A stretch of 64,000 nt of DNA from Tistrella mobilis KA081020-065 (GTDB taxonomy: Bacteria > Pseudomonadota > Alphaproteobacteria > Tistrellales > Tistrellaceae), in the NCBI RefSeq assembly GCF_000264455.2, contig NC_017956.1:851501-915500 (forward strand), written 5' to 3'. This document shows positions 17,983-26,926 of the stretch, piece by piece. Position numbers and translations under genes: made by a program. Numbering within the stretch: position 1 is the first letter of the stretch; each line of letters opens with the position of its first letter. Below the pieces are notes generated by a model. The model was not told the DNA's origin, did not search any database, and saw nothing but the letters and a program-made list of their open reading frames with translations.

Positions 17983-18510
17983 GTGAGGCGGACGAGGATT
18001 GGAATCGCCGGGATCGCGCTGATGACCGGGCTGGCCATGGCACTCGGTGGCTGCGCGACGCAGGGGCAGAGCCGTTACAGCTATAAGGACGTCGGCCGGG
18101 CGAGCGAGGTGGCCTTCGGCACCGTGCTGTCGTCGCGCCAGGTGGACATCACCGGCCAGAACACCGGCGCCGGCGCCGTGGTCGGCGGCACCGCCGGCGG
18201 GCTTGCCATGTCGAATGTGGGGCAGGGCACCGGCAATGTCGCCGCTATTCTGGGCGGTGCGCTGGTCGGTGCGGTCGCAGGTGCCGTGATCGAGCAGGCG
18301 GCGGCCGACCGGGTCGGCATCGAATACGTGCTGATCCTGGCCAATGGCAAGACCATCACCGTGGTCCAGGAACAGGACGAGGGCGACGAGATCTTCGCAC
18401 CCGGCGCCCCGGTGATGATCCAGACCAATGGCAGCTATCAGCGCGTGCTCTCCACCGCCAACTTGCCATCGGAAGTGTCGCGCCCCAAGGAAGTGAAGAT
18501 CGTCGACTGA
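17983..18510 (+). CDS. Outer-membrane lipoprotein, SlyB/glycine-zipper type
   Basis: A 175-residue lipoprotein. The signal sequence ends at the lipobox LGGC near residue 27. A glycine-zipper segment (NVAAILGGALVGAVAGAVIE) spans about 88-107. A C-terminal beta-like domain has YVLILANGKTITVVQEQDEG. The start is GTG at 17983, with AAGGAGG at 17971-17977 at ideal spacing; the nearby TTG would lie ahead of that site and is rejected. This resembles SlyB/17-kDa antigen family proteins of the cell envelope. Confidence 0.82.
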   Translation: MRRTRIGIAGIALMTGLAMALGGCATQGQSRYSYKDVGRASEVAFGTVLSSRQVDITGQNTGAGAVVGGTAGGLAMSNVGQGTGNVAAILGGALVGAVAGAVIEQAAADRVGIEYVLILANGKTITVVQEQDEGDEIFAPGAPVMIQTNGSYQRVLSTANLPSEVSRPKEVKIVD

Positions 18511-18554
18511 CCCCCGACGGCCCGCTGACGTCCAGAAGAAAGCCGGACCCGCCC

Positions 18555-19142
18555 ATGAAGAAGCTCATCACCGTGGCCCTCGGGCTGCTGATGCTCTCCG
18601 CCTGCGCCTTCACCGAGGATTCGATCCCCGTCCATTACACCGCCCCGGCCAATCTGGAGCTGGTGCAGGGGGCGTCGGACGTGACGCTGGAGGTGGTGGG
18701 CCAGGATGGCCGCGTCGCCAACCGCGATCGCATCTCCAGCAAGAAGAACGGCTACGGCATGGAGACCGCCCGCATCCTGGCGGCCAATGACGTGGTCGCC
18801 GAGGTTGCGAACGCGGTGCGCACCGAGTTGCAGTCGCTGGGCTTCACCCTCGGCGAGGGCGGCATCCACGTCGTCATCGAGACCCAGACCTTCTACAACG
18901 ACTTCAAGACCGGCTTCTGGAGCGGCGATGCCGTGGCCGAGGTCGCCTTCATGCTGACCGCGACGAAGCCCGACGGCACGCTGGTCTACAGCCGCGCCTA
19001 TCGCGCGGTCGGCATGAACAAGGACATCATGATGGCCTCGGCCGAGAACGCCGCCCCGGCGCTGGAAGAGGCATTGCGTGAGGCGGTCCGCCAGGTCGTT
19101 CAGGACAAGGCGCTTCAGGCGGCCCTGCTCGCCGCGAAATAA
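18555..19142 (+). CDS. YajG family lipoprotein
   Basis: A 195-residue lipoprotein with signal sequence MKKLITVALGLLMLSAC, lipobox LSAC (Cys at about 17). The YajG-like domain includes VGQDGRVANRDRISSKKNGY and a C-terminal helix. YajG-type proteins are outer-membrane lipoproteins of unknown function. It follows the SlyB-like lipoprotein by 44 bp and likely shares a transcript. A strong terminator follows at 19170. Confidence 0.75.
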   Translation: MKKLITVALGLLMLSACAFTEDSIPVHYTAPANLELVQGASDVTLEVVGQDGRVANRDRISSKKNGYGMETARILAANDVVAEVANAVRTELQSLGFTLGEGGIHVVIETQTFYNDFKTGFWSGDAVAEVAFMLTATKPDGTLVYSRAYRAVGMNKDIMMASAENAAPALEEALREAVRQVVQDKALQAALLAAK

Positions 19143-19169
19143 GGTCGCCCCACCCGCCGACCCACCCCA

Positions 19170-19199
19170 CCGCCGGGCAGCGCTGCCCGGCGGTTTTTT
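19170..19199 (+). terminator. Intrinsic terminator after the lipoprotein pair
   Basis: A perfect 24-nt palindrome at 19170-19193 with arms CCGCCGGGCAGC and GCTGCCCGGCGG, followed by six T. It resembles the thrS terminator in sequence. Confidence 0.9.
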
Positions 19200-19227
19200 G
19201 TCGGGCGCGCTGACGGCGAAGGTCTTT

Positions 19228-19294
19228 GGAATCGTTTTTCACGATCAAAGGGCTTGAGGAATCGCTCTTCACGGCGTGGAATCGTTTTTCACGA
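19228..19294. repeat. Three copies of a 17-bp repeat, GGAATCGTTTTTCACGA
   Basis: Copies start at 19228, 19258 and 19278 (spacing 30 and 20 bp). The first and third are identical over 17 bp; the second differs at two T-to-C positions and the last base. They lie just upstream of the remnant at 19312, as multiple operator sites would. Confidence 0.75.
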
Positions 19295-19311
19295 CAGCCG
19301 GAGGATTTGTC

Positions 19312-19578
19312 ATGCGTGCCGCATCGGATGCCGCGTTTCCCGGTCGTGTGACGGTCTTTGGGGATCGGCGTCTGCCGGCGCCTGCAACACCGGCGGGGTA
19401 TGCCGCGTTGATCGAGGCGTACCGGCTGAACGTGCCTCTGCCGCGCCGCGGGGAGTTCCAGGCCCTCACCGACGCCGAGGCGGCCGCGGTGGAGGCCCTC
19501 TATGCCGATATCTTCGGTGAACGAAGCCAGGCCAGGCGCTGCCGCCTCTCTGCTCCTGCATCCCCGGCGCGACCGTAG
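19312..19578 (+). pseudogene. Possible truncated gene remnant (N-terminal regulator-like)
   Basis: An 88-residue frame starting MRAASDAAFPGR. Its beginning, through YAALIEAYRLNVPLPRR, recalls the N-terminus of a recurrent proteobacterial family of putative regulators. After that the sequence diverges and stops early, which suggests a remnant. A GTG at 19276 would extend it through the repeat. Identification is from memory of the pattern and is weak. Confidence 0.3.
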
Positions 19579-19708
19579 CCGTGTCGTTTCTCTTCATGGT
19601 ATAGTTATCACCATAAGAAAAGCGCGGGATGCGCGCATCTGATGGCATGCAGTCAGATCATGCCTGGATGATCGCTCCGGCCCCGCGTCCAGGGAGGAGA
19701 CAAGGATC

Positions 19709-21070
19709 ATGGCCCTCGAACCCGCGGCGCGGTCTGCGCTGGCAGAGATGATCGACGCCATCGACGGGCGCGGCTTCCGGTCGCCCGAGCTGATGGTGAT
19801 CGGCGACAACGCGCTCAACGGGATGAGTTCCGCCACCCTCGACGGCCGCCGCGCGGCGGCGGCACCGCCGGTGCTGGCCGCTGCGGCTGCCGGGCTGCCG
19901 ATCCGGCCGGTGACGCTGCCCCGGGCGGTGCTGGCCGATATGGAGCAGGCCTGCCGCGATCTGGCGGCGGGTGCCCTGAACGTCGCCGGTTTCCGTGAGC
20001 GGATCCTGGGTGATCTGGCGCTGTGGGAGGCGGATCTGGCCGGCCCGAAGGCCGAGGGTCCGGCCTGGTTCGACGTGCTCGCGATTTCCGGCGCGGCGGT
20101 GGCCGACCTCACCGATGCGGCCTCGGGCAGTGCGGGCGGCGCGCGGCGGATGCTGGCGGGAGCCGCGAAGCGCTTCCGGGCCGCCGCGGGCCTGCCGGGT
20201 GACGAGCTGGTCGAGATCCATATGGGGGTGGAAACCGTCCATACCCTCAACCCGCGCGGCCTCGCCGAACTCGACGGGCTGACCCAGGTCGACCATGTCG
20301 ATCTGCGCCGGCCCAAGCGGCTGGTGATCGGCGTCGGCCAGAATGACGGGCTGGTGAGCGCGATCATGGCCGGCAAGCGGATCGACGTCTTCGACCGCCG
20401 TCTCGCCCGTCTGCCCGAGGCGATGCGCCGGCTGGGCGAGGCCCTGGCGCCGGGCCTGGAAGAGACGCAGCGCGTGGTTCTGCTGGGCCTGCCCCGGCCC
20501 GGCCTGGTCGCCAATCTCCGTCCGAAGACCCTGCACCCGGACGAGCAGGATCCCGGCCGCGACCCCAAGGCGCGCGACCACTGGCGGCGCTATGTCGGCT
20601 TCCTGGCCATGCGCGGCGACATGACCGGCCGAGAAGTGGTGGAGTTCGACGCCCACGCCGCCGAAACCTGGCGCAAGGCGGTGGAGGCCTTCCGCGGCGC
20701 CATTGGTCGGGCGGCCGACCGGGTGATCGAGGTCGATCCGGCTGCGGTGCTGGCCCCTTACGACCAGAAGCATGGCGGCGCGGGCCTGCCGGTCGATGTC
20801 GGCGGCCGCCGTCTGGCCCTCGGCAATCTGATCACCGATCCCGAAACCCCGGGGCTCTACGGCATCGACAACCTCAATCTCAACGGCGCCGGCCAGGCCC
20901 TGATCGCCCGCGCGCTGGCCGATGCCCTGGTCCCCGGCACGGGGGACGCGGTCGATATCGACGCCGCCGCTCGCGCCGAACCGCTGCTCCACGATGCCCC
21001 GCCGCTGCTCAACCCGGCCGCTTTCCTGATCTCGCTGCTCTCCCCCTTCGTGACGTTCGAGCGGATCTGA
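19709..21070 (+). CDS. Conserved hypothetical protein, possible SGNH-like fold
   Basis: A 453-residue protein with GGGAGGAGAC before the ATG. GDNALNG near residue 33, GVGQND near residue 210 and a late LNGAGQ segment recall blocks I, III and V of GDSL/SGNH hydrolases. The expected nucleophile Ser is Asn here and the His is unclear, so activity is doubtful. No signal peptide is visible. It stands as a single gene. Treat the fold assignment as a suggestion. Confidence 0.5.
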   Translation: MALEPAARSALAEMIDAIDGRGFRSPELMVIGDNALNGMSSATLDGRRAAAAPPVLAAAAAGLPIRPVTLPRAVLADMEQACRDLAAGALNVAGFRERILGDLALWEADLAGPKAEGPAWFDVLAISGAAVADLTDAASGSAGGARRMLAGAAKRFRAAAGLPGDELVEIHMGVETVHTLNPRGLAELDGLTQVDHVDLRRPKRLVIGVGQNDGLVSAIMAGKRIDVFDRRLARLPEAMRRLGEALAPGLEETQRVVLLGLPRPGLVANLRPKTLHPDEQDPGRDPKARDHWRRYVGFLAMRGDMTGREVVEFDAHAAETWRKAVEAFRGAIGRAADRVIEVDPAAVLAPYDQKHGGAGLPVDVGGRRLALGNLITDPETPGLYGIDNLNLNGAGQALIARALADALVPGTGDAVDIDAAARAEPLLHDAPPLLNPAAFLISLLSPFVTFERI

Positions 21071-21156
21071 GGGGCGGCCCGCAGCCGCCGGCATGTCACG
21101 GTCTTGTCGCACCATGAGTTGAATTTCAGGGGCATGATTGTCGGGTCAGGCCCATG

Positions 21157-21184
21157 ATGCCAGGAACCAGATGCCAGGAACCAG
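21157..21184. repeat. 14-bp tandem duplication
   Basis: ATGCCAGGAACCAG is repeated back to back at 21157-21170 and 21171-21184, just before a small gene. It looks like a slippage product. Confidence 0.8.
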
Positions 21185-21206
21185 ATGCTCGACCGGGGAC
21201 TGAGCG

Positions 21207-21617
21207 ATGGAGCGTGTCGACTATGCCGACGGCCGCCTGCGGATCACCAGAAACGGCAGGGTGACGGAGGTGGCACCGTCGGAGATCGTCTGTATCGATG
21301 ACTGCGAGCTGGAAGACCCGATCCACCAGGGCGATGAACGCTTCCACATCATCCATGGCCGCCGACGGCAGGGCCAGGGCCGATTCTGGCTCATCGGGCC
21401 TTTCGTGCCGGGCGGGCTGGCGGCGGTTGCAGCCCTGACCGCAGCCCATCCGGAGCTTCCGCGGCGCGATGTCGTGGTGCGTGGGCTGCCGTGGAAATTG
21501 CGGGATCCCGGATGGCTGGGGCTACGTCTCATGCCCGTCGCCGGGCTGGGGGCGTTTCCGGAGCGCGCCCTACCACCAGCCGCCCTTCTGACAGGCGCCC
21601 GGCAAGCGGCATCTTGA
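21207..21617 (+). CDS. Hypothetical protein
   Basis: A 136-residue soluble protein starting MERVDYADGR. The first half is beta-rich (LRITRNGRVTEVAPSEIVCI) with an acidic loop CIDDCELEDP. The second half is Leu/Pro-rich without clear membrane segments. The ribosome site is weak. I recognise no family. It lies alone before the transporter at 21736. Confidence 0.55.
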   Translation: MERVDYADGRLRITRNGRVTEVAPSEIVCIDDCELEDPIHQGDERFHIIHGRRRQGQGRFWLIGPFVPGGLAAVAALTAAHPELPRRDVVVRGLPWKLRDPGWLGLRLMPVAGLGAFPERALPPAALLTGARQAAS

Positions 21618-21735
21618 CTTACCTGTCTGACTGGCCGATTGACGGGATGCATATGCCATTCCGTCCGAGGCTCTGAAGCCATGCATCACGTCCGCCCGCA
21701 GGCCCGCAACGCTTCATGCCGTCAGCGGTAGCGGC

Positions 21736-22962
21736 ATGACCTGGCTCACCCTCGCCATCTTCCTGGCGGTCTATGCCGGCATGGCGGCCGGGCGCTGGCC
21801 GGGGCTGGCGGTGGACCGGACGGGGATCGCCGTGATCGGCGGGCTGGCCATGGTCATCAGTGGGGCGGTGGCGCCCGAGGCGGCGCTGGCGGCGATCGAC
21901 TGGCCGACGCTGATCCTGCTGTTCGCGCTGATGATCCTGTCGGCGCAGTTCGCGCTCGCCGGCTTCTACGACCGGGCGGCGGCGCGGCTGGCGGCGGGAC
22001 GGGTGAGGCCGGCTCTGCTGCTGGGGCTGGTGGTGGCGGTCTCAGGGCTCACCTCCGCCGTGCTGTCGAACGATGTCGTGGTCTTCGCGCTGGCCCTGCC
22101 GCTGGCCCGTGGGGTGTGGGGGCGGGGGCTCGATCCCCGGCCCTTCGTGCTGGGGCTGGCGGGCGGGGCCAATGCCGGGTCGGCGCTGACCCTGATCGGC
22201 AATCCGCAGAACATCCTGATCGGCCAGCTGGGCGGGCTCGATTTCTGGAGCTATGCCGCGGCGGCGGCCGTGCCCTCGCTCGCGGCCCTTCTGGCCGTGC
22301 ATCTCGCCATCGTCCTGGTCTGGCGGCGGCGCTGGCATCTGGCGGCGGACAGCTTGTCCGGGACGGCCCCCGACATGGGGATGGCGCCGGCCGTCGACCG
22401 CCCGGCGCTGATCAAGGCGGTGGTGGCGCTCGTTGCGGTGCTGGTCGCCTTCTCGACCCCGGTGCCCCATGTCGAGGCTGCGGTTGCCATCGCTGCCGCG
22501 CTGATGATCAGCCGGCGGATCGAAACCCGCCGCCTGCTGGCCGAGGTCGACTGGTCGCTGCTGCTGCTCTTCGCCGGTCTGTTCGTGGTGACCGGCGCCT
22601 TCGCCGCCACCGGTCTGCCGGGGCAGGCGCTGGCCTGGCTCGCGGGGGCCGGTATCGCGCCGGACCGGCTGGCGGTGATGGCCCCGCTGACGCTTGCCGG
22701 TTCCAACACCATCGGCAATGTGCCGCTGGTGATGCTGCTGCTGGCCATCCAGCCCGACTGGTCGCCGGCGGCGCTGACCGCGCTTGCCGTGCTCTCGACC
22801 TTGGCCGGGAACTTTCTGGTGGTCGGCAGCCTTGCCAATATCATCGCGGTCGAACGCGTCCGCAGCCTGGGGCTGGTGGTGGATTTCGCGACCCATGCCC
22901 GATCGGGCGTGCCGATGACCCTGGCCGGCATGGGGCTGGCGCTGCTTTGGTTCGTCGTTTGA
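21736..22962 (+). CDS. Ion transporter (ArsB/NhaD, SLC13-like) superfamily member
   Basis: A 408-residue membrane protein with about eleven segments. Two family signatures are clear: SNDVVVFALALPLARGV and SNTIGNVPLVMLL, matching the Asn-containing loops of the IT superfamily. LTLIGNPQNILIG and NFLVVGSLANIIAVE are paired repeats with G-N-P/N motifs. Members move anions, arsenite or Na+/H+; the substrate is not determined. It is probably an inner-membrane permease. SelO starts 88 bp downstream. Confidence 0.85.
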   Translation: MTWLTLAIFLAVYAGMAAGRWPGLAVDRTGIAVIGGLAMVISGAVAPEAALAAIDWPTLILLFALMILSAQFALAGFYDRAAARLAAGRVRPALLLGLVVAVSGLTSAVLSNDVVVFALALPLARGVWGRGLDPRPFVLGLAGGANAGSALTLIGNPQNILIGQLGGLDFWSYAAAAAVPSLAALLAVHLAIVLVWRRRWHLAADSLSGTAPDMGMAPAVDRPALIKAVVALVAVLVAFSTPVPHVEAAVAIAAALMISRRIETRRLLAEVDWSLLLLFAGLFVVTGAFAATGLPGQALAWLAGAGIAPDRLAVMAPLTLAGSNTIGNVPLVMLLLAIQPDWSPAALTALAVLSTLAGNFLVVGSLANIIAVERVRSLGLVVDFATHARSGVPMTLAGMGLALLWFVV

Positions 22963-23050
22963 CGCCCCTGGACAGGCACCGGCCAGTCCAGGCAGGGTGG
23001 GTACAGTCGGCGCCCCCCGGGGCTGCCATCTTCAGCGAGGACCCGACGTC

Positions 23051-24517
23051 ATGACGGCTCTCACCTGGCGGTTCGACAACAGCTATGCGCGTCTGCCCGG
23101 GGCCTTTTACACCCGGCAGGGGCCGACACCGGTGGAGGCGCCGGTGATGGTGGTCTTCAATCAGGGGCTTGCCGATGCGCTGGGGCTGGTGCCGCCGGGC
23201 GGGATCGACGACCGGTCTCCGGAGCTTGCGGCGCTCTTCGCCGGCAACCGTCTGCCCGACGGTGCCGAACCCCTGGCCCAGGCCTATGCCGGCCATCAGT
23301 TCGGCGGTTTCACCATGCTGGGCGACGGCCGGGCGATCGTGCTGGGGGAGCATCTGACCCCCGATGGCCACCGGGTCGATATTCAGTTCAAGGGATCGGG
23401 CCCCACCCCTTATTCGCGGATGGGCGACGGCCGCGCCGCGCTCGGGCCCATGCTGCGCGAATATCTGATCAGCGAGGCGATGCACGGGCTCGGCATCCCC
23501 ACCACCCGCAGCCTGGCGGTGGTGGCGACGGGTGAGCCGGTCTATCGCGAAGAGGTGCTGGCCGGGGCGATCCTGACCCGCGTCGCCGCCAGCCATTTGC
23601 GGGTCGGCACCTTCCAGTATGCCGCCGCCCGCCACGACGTCGCCGGGCTGAAGGCGCTGCTCGACTATGCCATCGCCCGCCATGATCCGGATGCAGCCCT
23701 CGACCGGGTGCCGGCGCTGGCGCTGCTCGATCACGTGATCCGGCGCCAGGCGGCGCTGATCGTGGACTGGATGCGGGTCGGCTTCGTCCACGGGGTGATG
23801 AACACCGACAACATGACCATCTCGGGCGAGACCATCGATTACGGCCCCTGCGCCTTCATCGACGCCCACGACCCGGCGATGGTGTTCAGCTCCATCGATC
23901 GCGGTGGCCGCTATGCCTATGGCAACCAGCCGGCCATCGCCCAGTGGAACCTGGCCCGCCTGGCCGGCGCCCTGCTGCCGCTGATCGACGACGACCAGGA
24001 GGCGGCGGTGGCCGTGGCGCAGGAGCGGATCCAGGGGTTCGAGGCGCTCTATACCACCGCCTGGCAGGCGATGATGCGCCGCAAGCTGGGCCTGGTGTCG
24101 GAACAGCCGGGTGATGCCGCGCTGATCGGCGATCTGGTCGCCTGGATGGTCGATCGTGGCGCCGACCACACGCTGACCTTCCGCCACCTGACGATGGGCC
24201 GGCTGCCGGAAGACGGCGTCTGGGCCGACGAAGGCTTCCGCAGCTGGCATGCGCGCTGGTGCAGCCGCCGCGCGGCCGATGATGCGCCCGAGGCCGAGCA
24301 GCAGGCCGCCATGGCGGCAGCCAACCCGGTCTATATCCCCCGCAACCACCAGGTGGAAATGGCGCTGGCCGCCGTGACGGAAGAGGGCAATCTCACCCCG
24401 TTCCGCCGCCTGCTGGAGGTGGTGTCCCGCCCCTACGAGGCGCGGGACGGCCTCGACGCCTATGAGGCACCGCCGCCCGTGGGCAGCGGCCGCTACCGGA
24501 CCTTCTGCGGCACGTAA
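23051..24517 (+). CDS. selO: Protein adenylyltransferase SelO
   Basis: A 488-residue SelO pseudokinase, which transfers AMP from ATP to Ser/Thr/Tyr of target proteins. N-terminal LPGAFYTRQGPTPV and the nucleotide loop FKGSGPTPYSRMGDGRAALGP are present. The metal-binding set includes GVMNTDNMTISG and IDYGPCAFID. The C-terminal tail ends YRTFCGT with the conserved Cys of bacterial members. The ATG at 23051 is the first in the conserved N-terminus. Confidence 0.93.
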   Translation: MTALTWRFDNSYARLPGAFYTRQGPTPVEAPVMVVFNQGLADALGLVPPGGIDDRSPELAALFAGNRLPDGAEPLAQAYAGHQFGGFTMLGDGRAIVLGEHLTPDGHRVDIQFKGSGPTPYSRMGDGRAALGPMLREYLISEAMHGLGIPTTRSLAVVATGEPVYREEVLAGAILTRVAASHLRVGTFQYAAARHDVAGLKALLDYAIARHDPDAALDRVPALALLDHVIRRQAALIVDWMRVGFVHGVMNTDNMTISGETIDYGPCAFIDAHDPAMVFSSIDRGGRYAYGNQPAIAQWNLARLAGALLPLIDDDQEAAVAVAQERIQGFEALYTTAWQAMMRRKLGLVSEQPGDAALIGDLVAWMVDRGADHTLTFRHLTMGRLPEDGVWADEGFRSWHARWCSRRAADDAPEAEQQAAMAAANPVYIPRNHQVEMALAAVTEEGNLTPFRRLLEVVSRPYEARDGLDAYEAPPPVGSGRYRTFCGT

Positions 24518-24535
24518 AAGGGCGGCGGCTGTCGT

Positions 24536-24946
24536 TCAGTCGCCGTCGGACGTGGTCGAGGCCAGGGGCGTGGGCGGCACGATCTCGGTCTGGCGGATCA
24601 GCACCTCGGCCGGGATCTCCAGCGCTTCGTGCAGCTTGCGGATCATCTCGATCGAAAGCGGGCGGCGCCGGTTCAGGATCTCGGCGACCCGGCCGCGGGT
24701 GCCGATCATCGGCTCCAGATCCCGGCGTTTCAGCCCCAGGGCGTTCATGCGGTACAGGATGGCATCGATCGGATCGGGATGGTTCCGCGCGAAATGCTGC
24801 GCCTCGTAGGCCTCGATCAGGATGGTCAGAACCTCAAGCCGGTCGCCTTCGGGGCTGCCGGCCGGGGCGCCCCACAGCTGCTCCAGCTCGGCGAGCGCCG
24901 CCGCGTGGTCCGATCCGGTGCGGATGGGCTTCAGGCTCGCGGACAT
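24536..24946 (-). CDS. HigA-like Xre antitoxin
   Basis: A 136-residue HTH protein. An N-terminal helical part (LAELEQLWGAP) precedes the Xre HTH at about residues 70-115 (LGLKRRDLEPMIGTRGRVAE). This order matches HigA-type antitoxins, which neutralise HigB and repress the operon. It lies immediately downstream of the HigB-like gene and overlaps its extended 3' end by 113 bp in another frame. Confidence 0.8.
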   Translation of the reverse strand: MSASLKPIRTGSDHAAALAELEQLWGAPAGSPEGDRLEVLTILIEAYEAQHFARNHPDPIDAILYRMNALGLKRRDLEPMIGTRGRVAEILNRRRPLSIEMIRKLHEALEIPAEVLIRQTEIVPPTPLASTTSDGD

Positions 24947-25259
24947 GGTTCACCTCCATGACGTCGATTTTATCGAAGGCCCGGTGCCGGCCCGCCCAGC
25001 GGATCCAGACGATGCCCCTGTCGAAGTCGACGGCCGTGACCAGGCGATAGCCGCCGTCCTTGATGCCGAACACCACCCGGTCGACACCGGTCAGGCTTGC
25101 GGTCGGGTATTGCCGGGTCAATGCGGCGGCATCCGGCCACTGAGCCGCCGAAACCTCGGCGACCCAGATGTCGAGCGCGGTTCTGACCGCCCGTCGGTCC
25201 CTGTGGCCCTTCAGGTCGGCGATCAGATCGTGAAGCGTGCTGCGGGCGATGATCCTCAT
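24834..25259 (-). CDS. HigB-like mRNA interferase with abnormal C-terminal extension
   Basis: A 141-residue frame. Residues 1-100 follow the HigB pattern: MRIIARSTLHDLIADLKG, RQYPTASLTGVDRVVFGIKD, YRLVTAVDFDRGIVWIRWAG and HRAFDKID. The usual toxin stops near this point. Here the frame continues about 40 residues through the antitoxin's start region, giving an Arg/Gly/Ala-rich tail. TGA occurs one frame over, so a small indel may have removed the normal stop. Known HigB toxins cleave mRNA at the ribosome. Confidence 0.65.
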   Translation of the reverse strand: MRIIARSTLHDLIADLKGHRDRRAVRTALDIWVAEVSAAQWPDAAALTRQYPTASLTGVDRVVFGIKDGGYRLVTAVDFDRGIVWIRWAGRHRAFDKIDVMEVNHVREPEAHPHRIGPRGGARRAGAAVGRPGRQPRRRPA

Positions 25260-25399
25260 GGATCGGACTATACGAGGGAACCCGCTTTGGGATCAATGGT
25301 CAACCGGCGGGCAGCCGTGGGGCGTCGCCCTCCGGCTGTCATGGACTCGTGTCGTGGCTGCGCTATCCTGCGCCTGGAACCGATAACGGGGAGACGGGC

Positions 25400-26881
25400 A
25401 TGGCCGGAACGGCGGCAGGCGTGCAGGTGGTCTGGTTCCGGCGCGATCTGCGCCCGGCCGACCATGCGCCGCTGACGGCGGCCGCAGAGGCGGCGCGGGC
25501 GGCGGGTGCCGGGCTGCTGCCGCTCTATGTCTTCGATCCCGATCTCTGGCGGCGGGCCGATCTGGCCGGCCGCCACTGGGCGTTCCTGCGCGAGGCGCTG
25601 GTCGATCTGAGACGCGATCTGGCGGCGCTGGGCCAGCCGCTGGTGCTGCGCACCGGGGCCGCCGTGCCGGTGCTGGCGGCGCTGCATCGCAGCCACGGCA
25701 TCGCCGGGCTCTGGGCCCATGCCGACGACGGCACGCCCGGCACCCGCGACCGCGATGCCGCCGTGGCCGCCTGGGCGGCGGGGGAGGGCATTCCCTGGCG
25801 GGTGACGACGCCCGGCCCGGCCGTCAGGGCGCCGCTGCCGGCCCCCGAAGCGCTGCCGCCGGTTGCCGGTATCGAGCCGGGTGCCATCCCCGAGACGATC
25901 GACCGGGTGATGGGCGATCGTGTGCCGGGCTGGCTGCCCGACACCTGCCCCGGCCGCCCGGCCGGGGGGCGGCGCGCCGGGCTTGCCGCCACCGCCCGCT
26001 TTCTTGAGCGGCGGCTGCCGCGCTATCTGCGCGACCAGGCGATCCCGGCGGTGGCGGGAGAGGCGGTGTCGCGGCTGGGGCCGCATCTGGCCTGGGGCAC
26101 GCTGTCGGCGGGCGAGGTGCGGGCGGCGGCCGCCCGGCGCCGCGACGAGTTGCGCGACCTGCCTGAGGCGATCACCGGCGCCCGGCCGCGGGCGCTGGAG
26201 GTCTTCGGCGAACGGCTGAACCTGCGCGGCGCGGCCCTTGCCGACCCGCCGCAGGATCTGCCCGGCGAGCTGATGCCCCAGGCGGCCGGCACCCCGCTCT
26301 TCGACGCCTGGAGCCGGGGGGAGACCGGCTGGCCGATCGTCGATGCGGCGATGAAGGCGCTCGCCCGCGACGGCTGGCTGCCCTTCACCTTACGGGCGCT
26401 GGTCATGCAGGTGGCGGTGCTGCATCTGGATCTGGATCCGGTGCGGGCCGGCCTGGCGCTGGCCCGCGGCCTGGTCGACTACGAACCGGCGATCCACTGG
26501 CGCCGGCTGCGCGATCAGACCGCCGGTGCCCCCGGGGGCACTGTGCCGCGGCCGGGCAGCGCGGTGCGCTTCTCGGAACGCCACGATCCCGACGGCCGCT
26601 TCATCCGCAGCCATTTGCCGGCGCTCACCCGTCTGCCCGCCGCCTGGCTGCACGCCCCCTGGACGGCACCGGCGGACGTGCTGGCCACGGCAGGCCTCAC
26701 CCTCGGCCGCGATTACCCGCACCCGGTCGCCGATCCCGGAGCCACCCTCCGCGCCGCACGTCTCCGCCTTCAGATCGCCATCGCTGCAGCCGTGCCGGCC
26801 GACACGGCCACGGCCCCGCCAGCCCCGCGCCGGGGCCGCCGCAAGCCGGTCGATCCGCGGCAGCTCGGCTTCGATTTCTAG
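25400..26881 (+). CDS. Photolyase/cryptochrome family flavoprotein
   Basis: A 493-residue protein. The N-terminal photolyase alpha/beta domain begins VQVVWFRRDLRPADHAPL. The C-terminal FAD domain has LAWGTLSAGEV, then TGWPIVDAAMKAL and YEPAIHWRRLRDQTAG (FAD binding region). A Lys/Arg-rich tail ends DPRQLGFDF. It could be a DNA photolyase or a light-sensing cryptochrome; it is not a clear DASH form. The ATG at 25400 was chosen because GGGGAGA precedes it. Confidence 0.82.
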   Translation: MAGTAAGVQVVWFRRDLRPADHAPLTAAAEAARAAGAGLLPLYVFDPDLWRRADLAGRHWAFLREALVDLRRDLAALGQPLVLRTGAAVPVLAALHRSHGIAGLWAHADDGTPGTRDRDAAVAAWAAGEGIPWRVTTPGPAVRAPLPAPEALPPVAGIEPGAIPETIDRVMGDRVPGWLPDTCPGRPAGGRRAGLAATARFLERRLPRYLRDQAIPAVAGEAVSRLGPHLAWGTLSAGEVRAAAARRRDELRDLPEAITGARPRALEVFGERLNLRGAALADPPQDLPGELMPQAAGTPLFDAWSRGETGWPIVDAAMKALARDGWLPFTLRALVMQVAVLHLDLDPVRAGLALARGLVDYEPAIHWRRLRDQTAGAPGGTVPRPGSAVRFSERHDPDGRFIRSHLPALTRLPAAWLHAPWTAPADVLATAGLTLGRDYPHPVADPGATLRAARLRLQIAIAAAVPADTATAPPAPRRGRRKPVDPRQLGFDF

Positions 26882-26926
26882 AGCTTCGGGATCGGTTTTC
26901 GGAGACGGAAGAAGAGAGGGGCATTC

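Larger units (their letters stand above)
19143..19708. other. Gene-poor gap with repeats and a possible gene remnant
   Basis: 566 bp between the YajG-like lipoprotein and the next clear gene. It contains the terminator at 19170, three GGAATCG-type repeats (19228-19294), a possible short gene remnant (19312-19578) and an inverted repeat ATGGT/ACCAT (19596-19600 with 19610-19614) in an AT-rich stretch. No intact gene is convincing. Confidence 0.6.
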
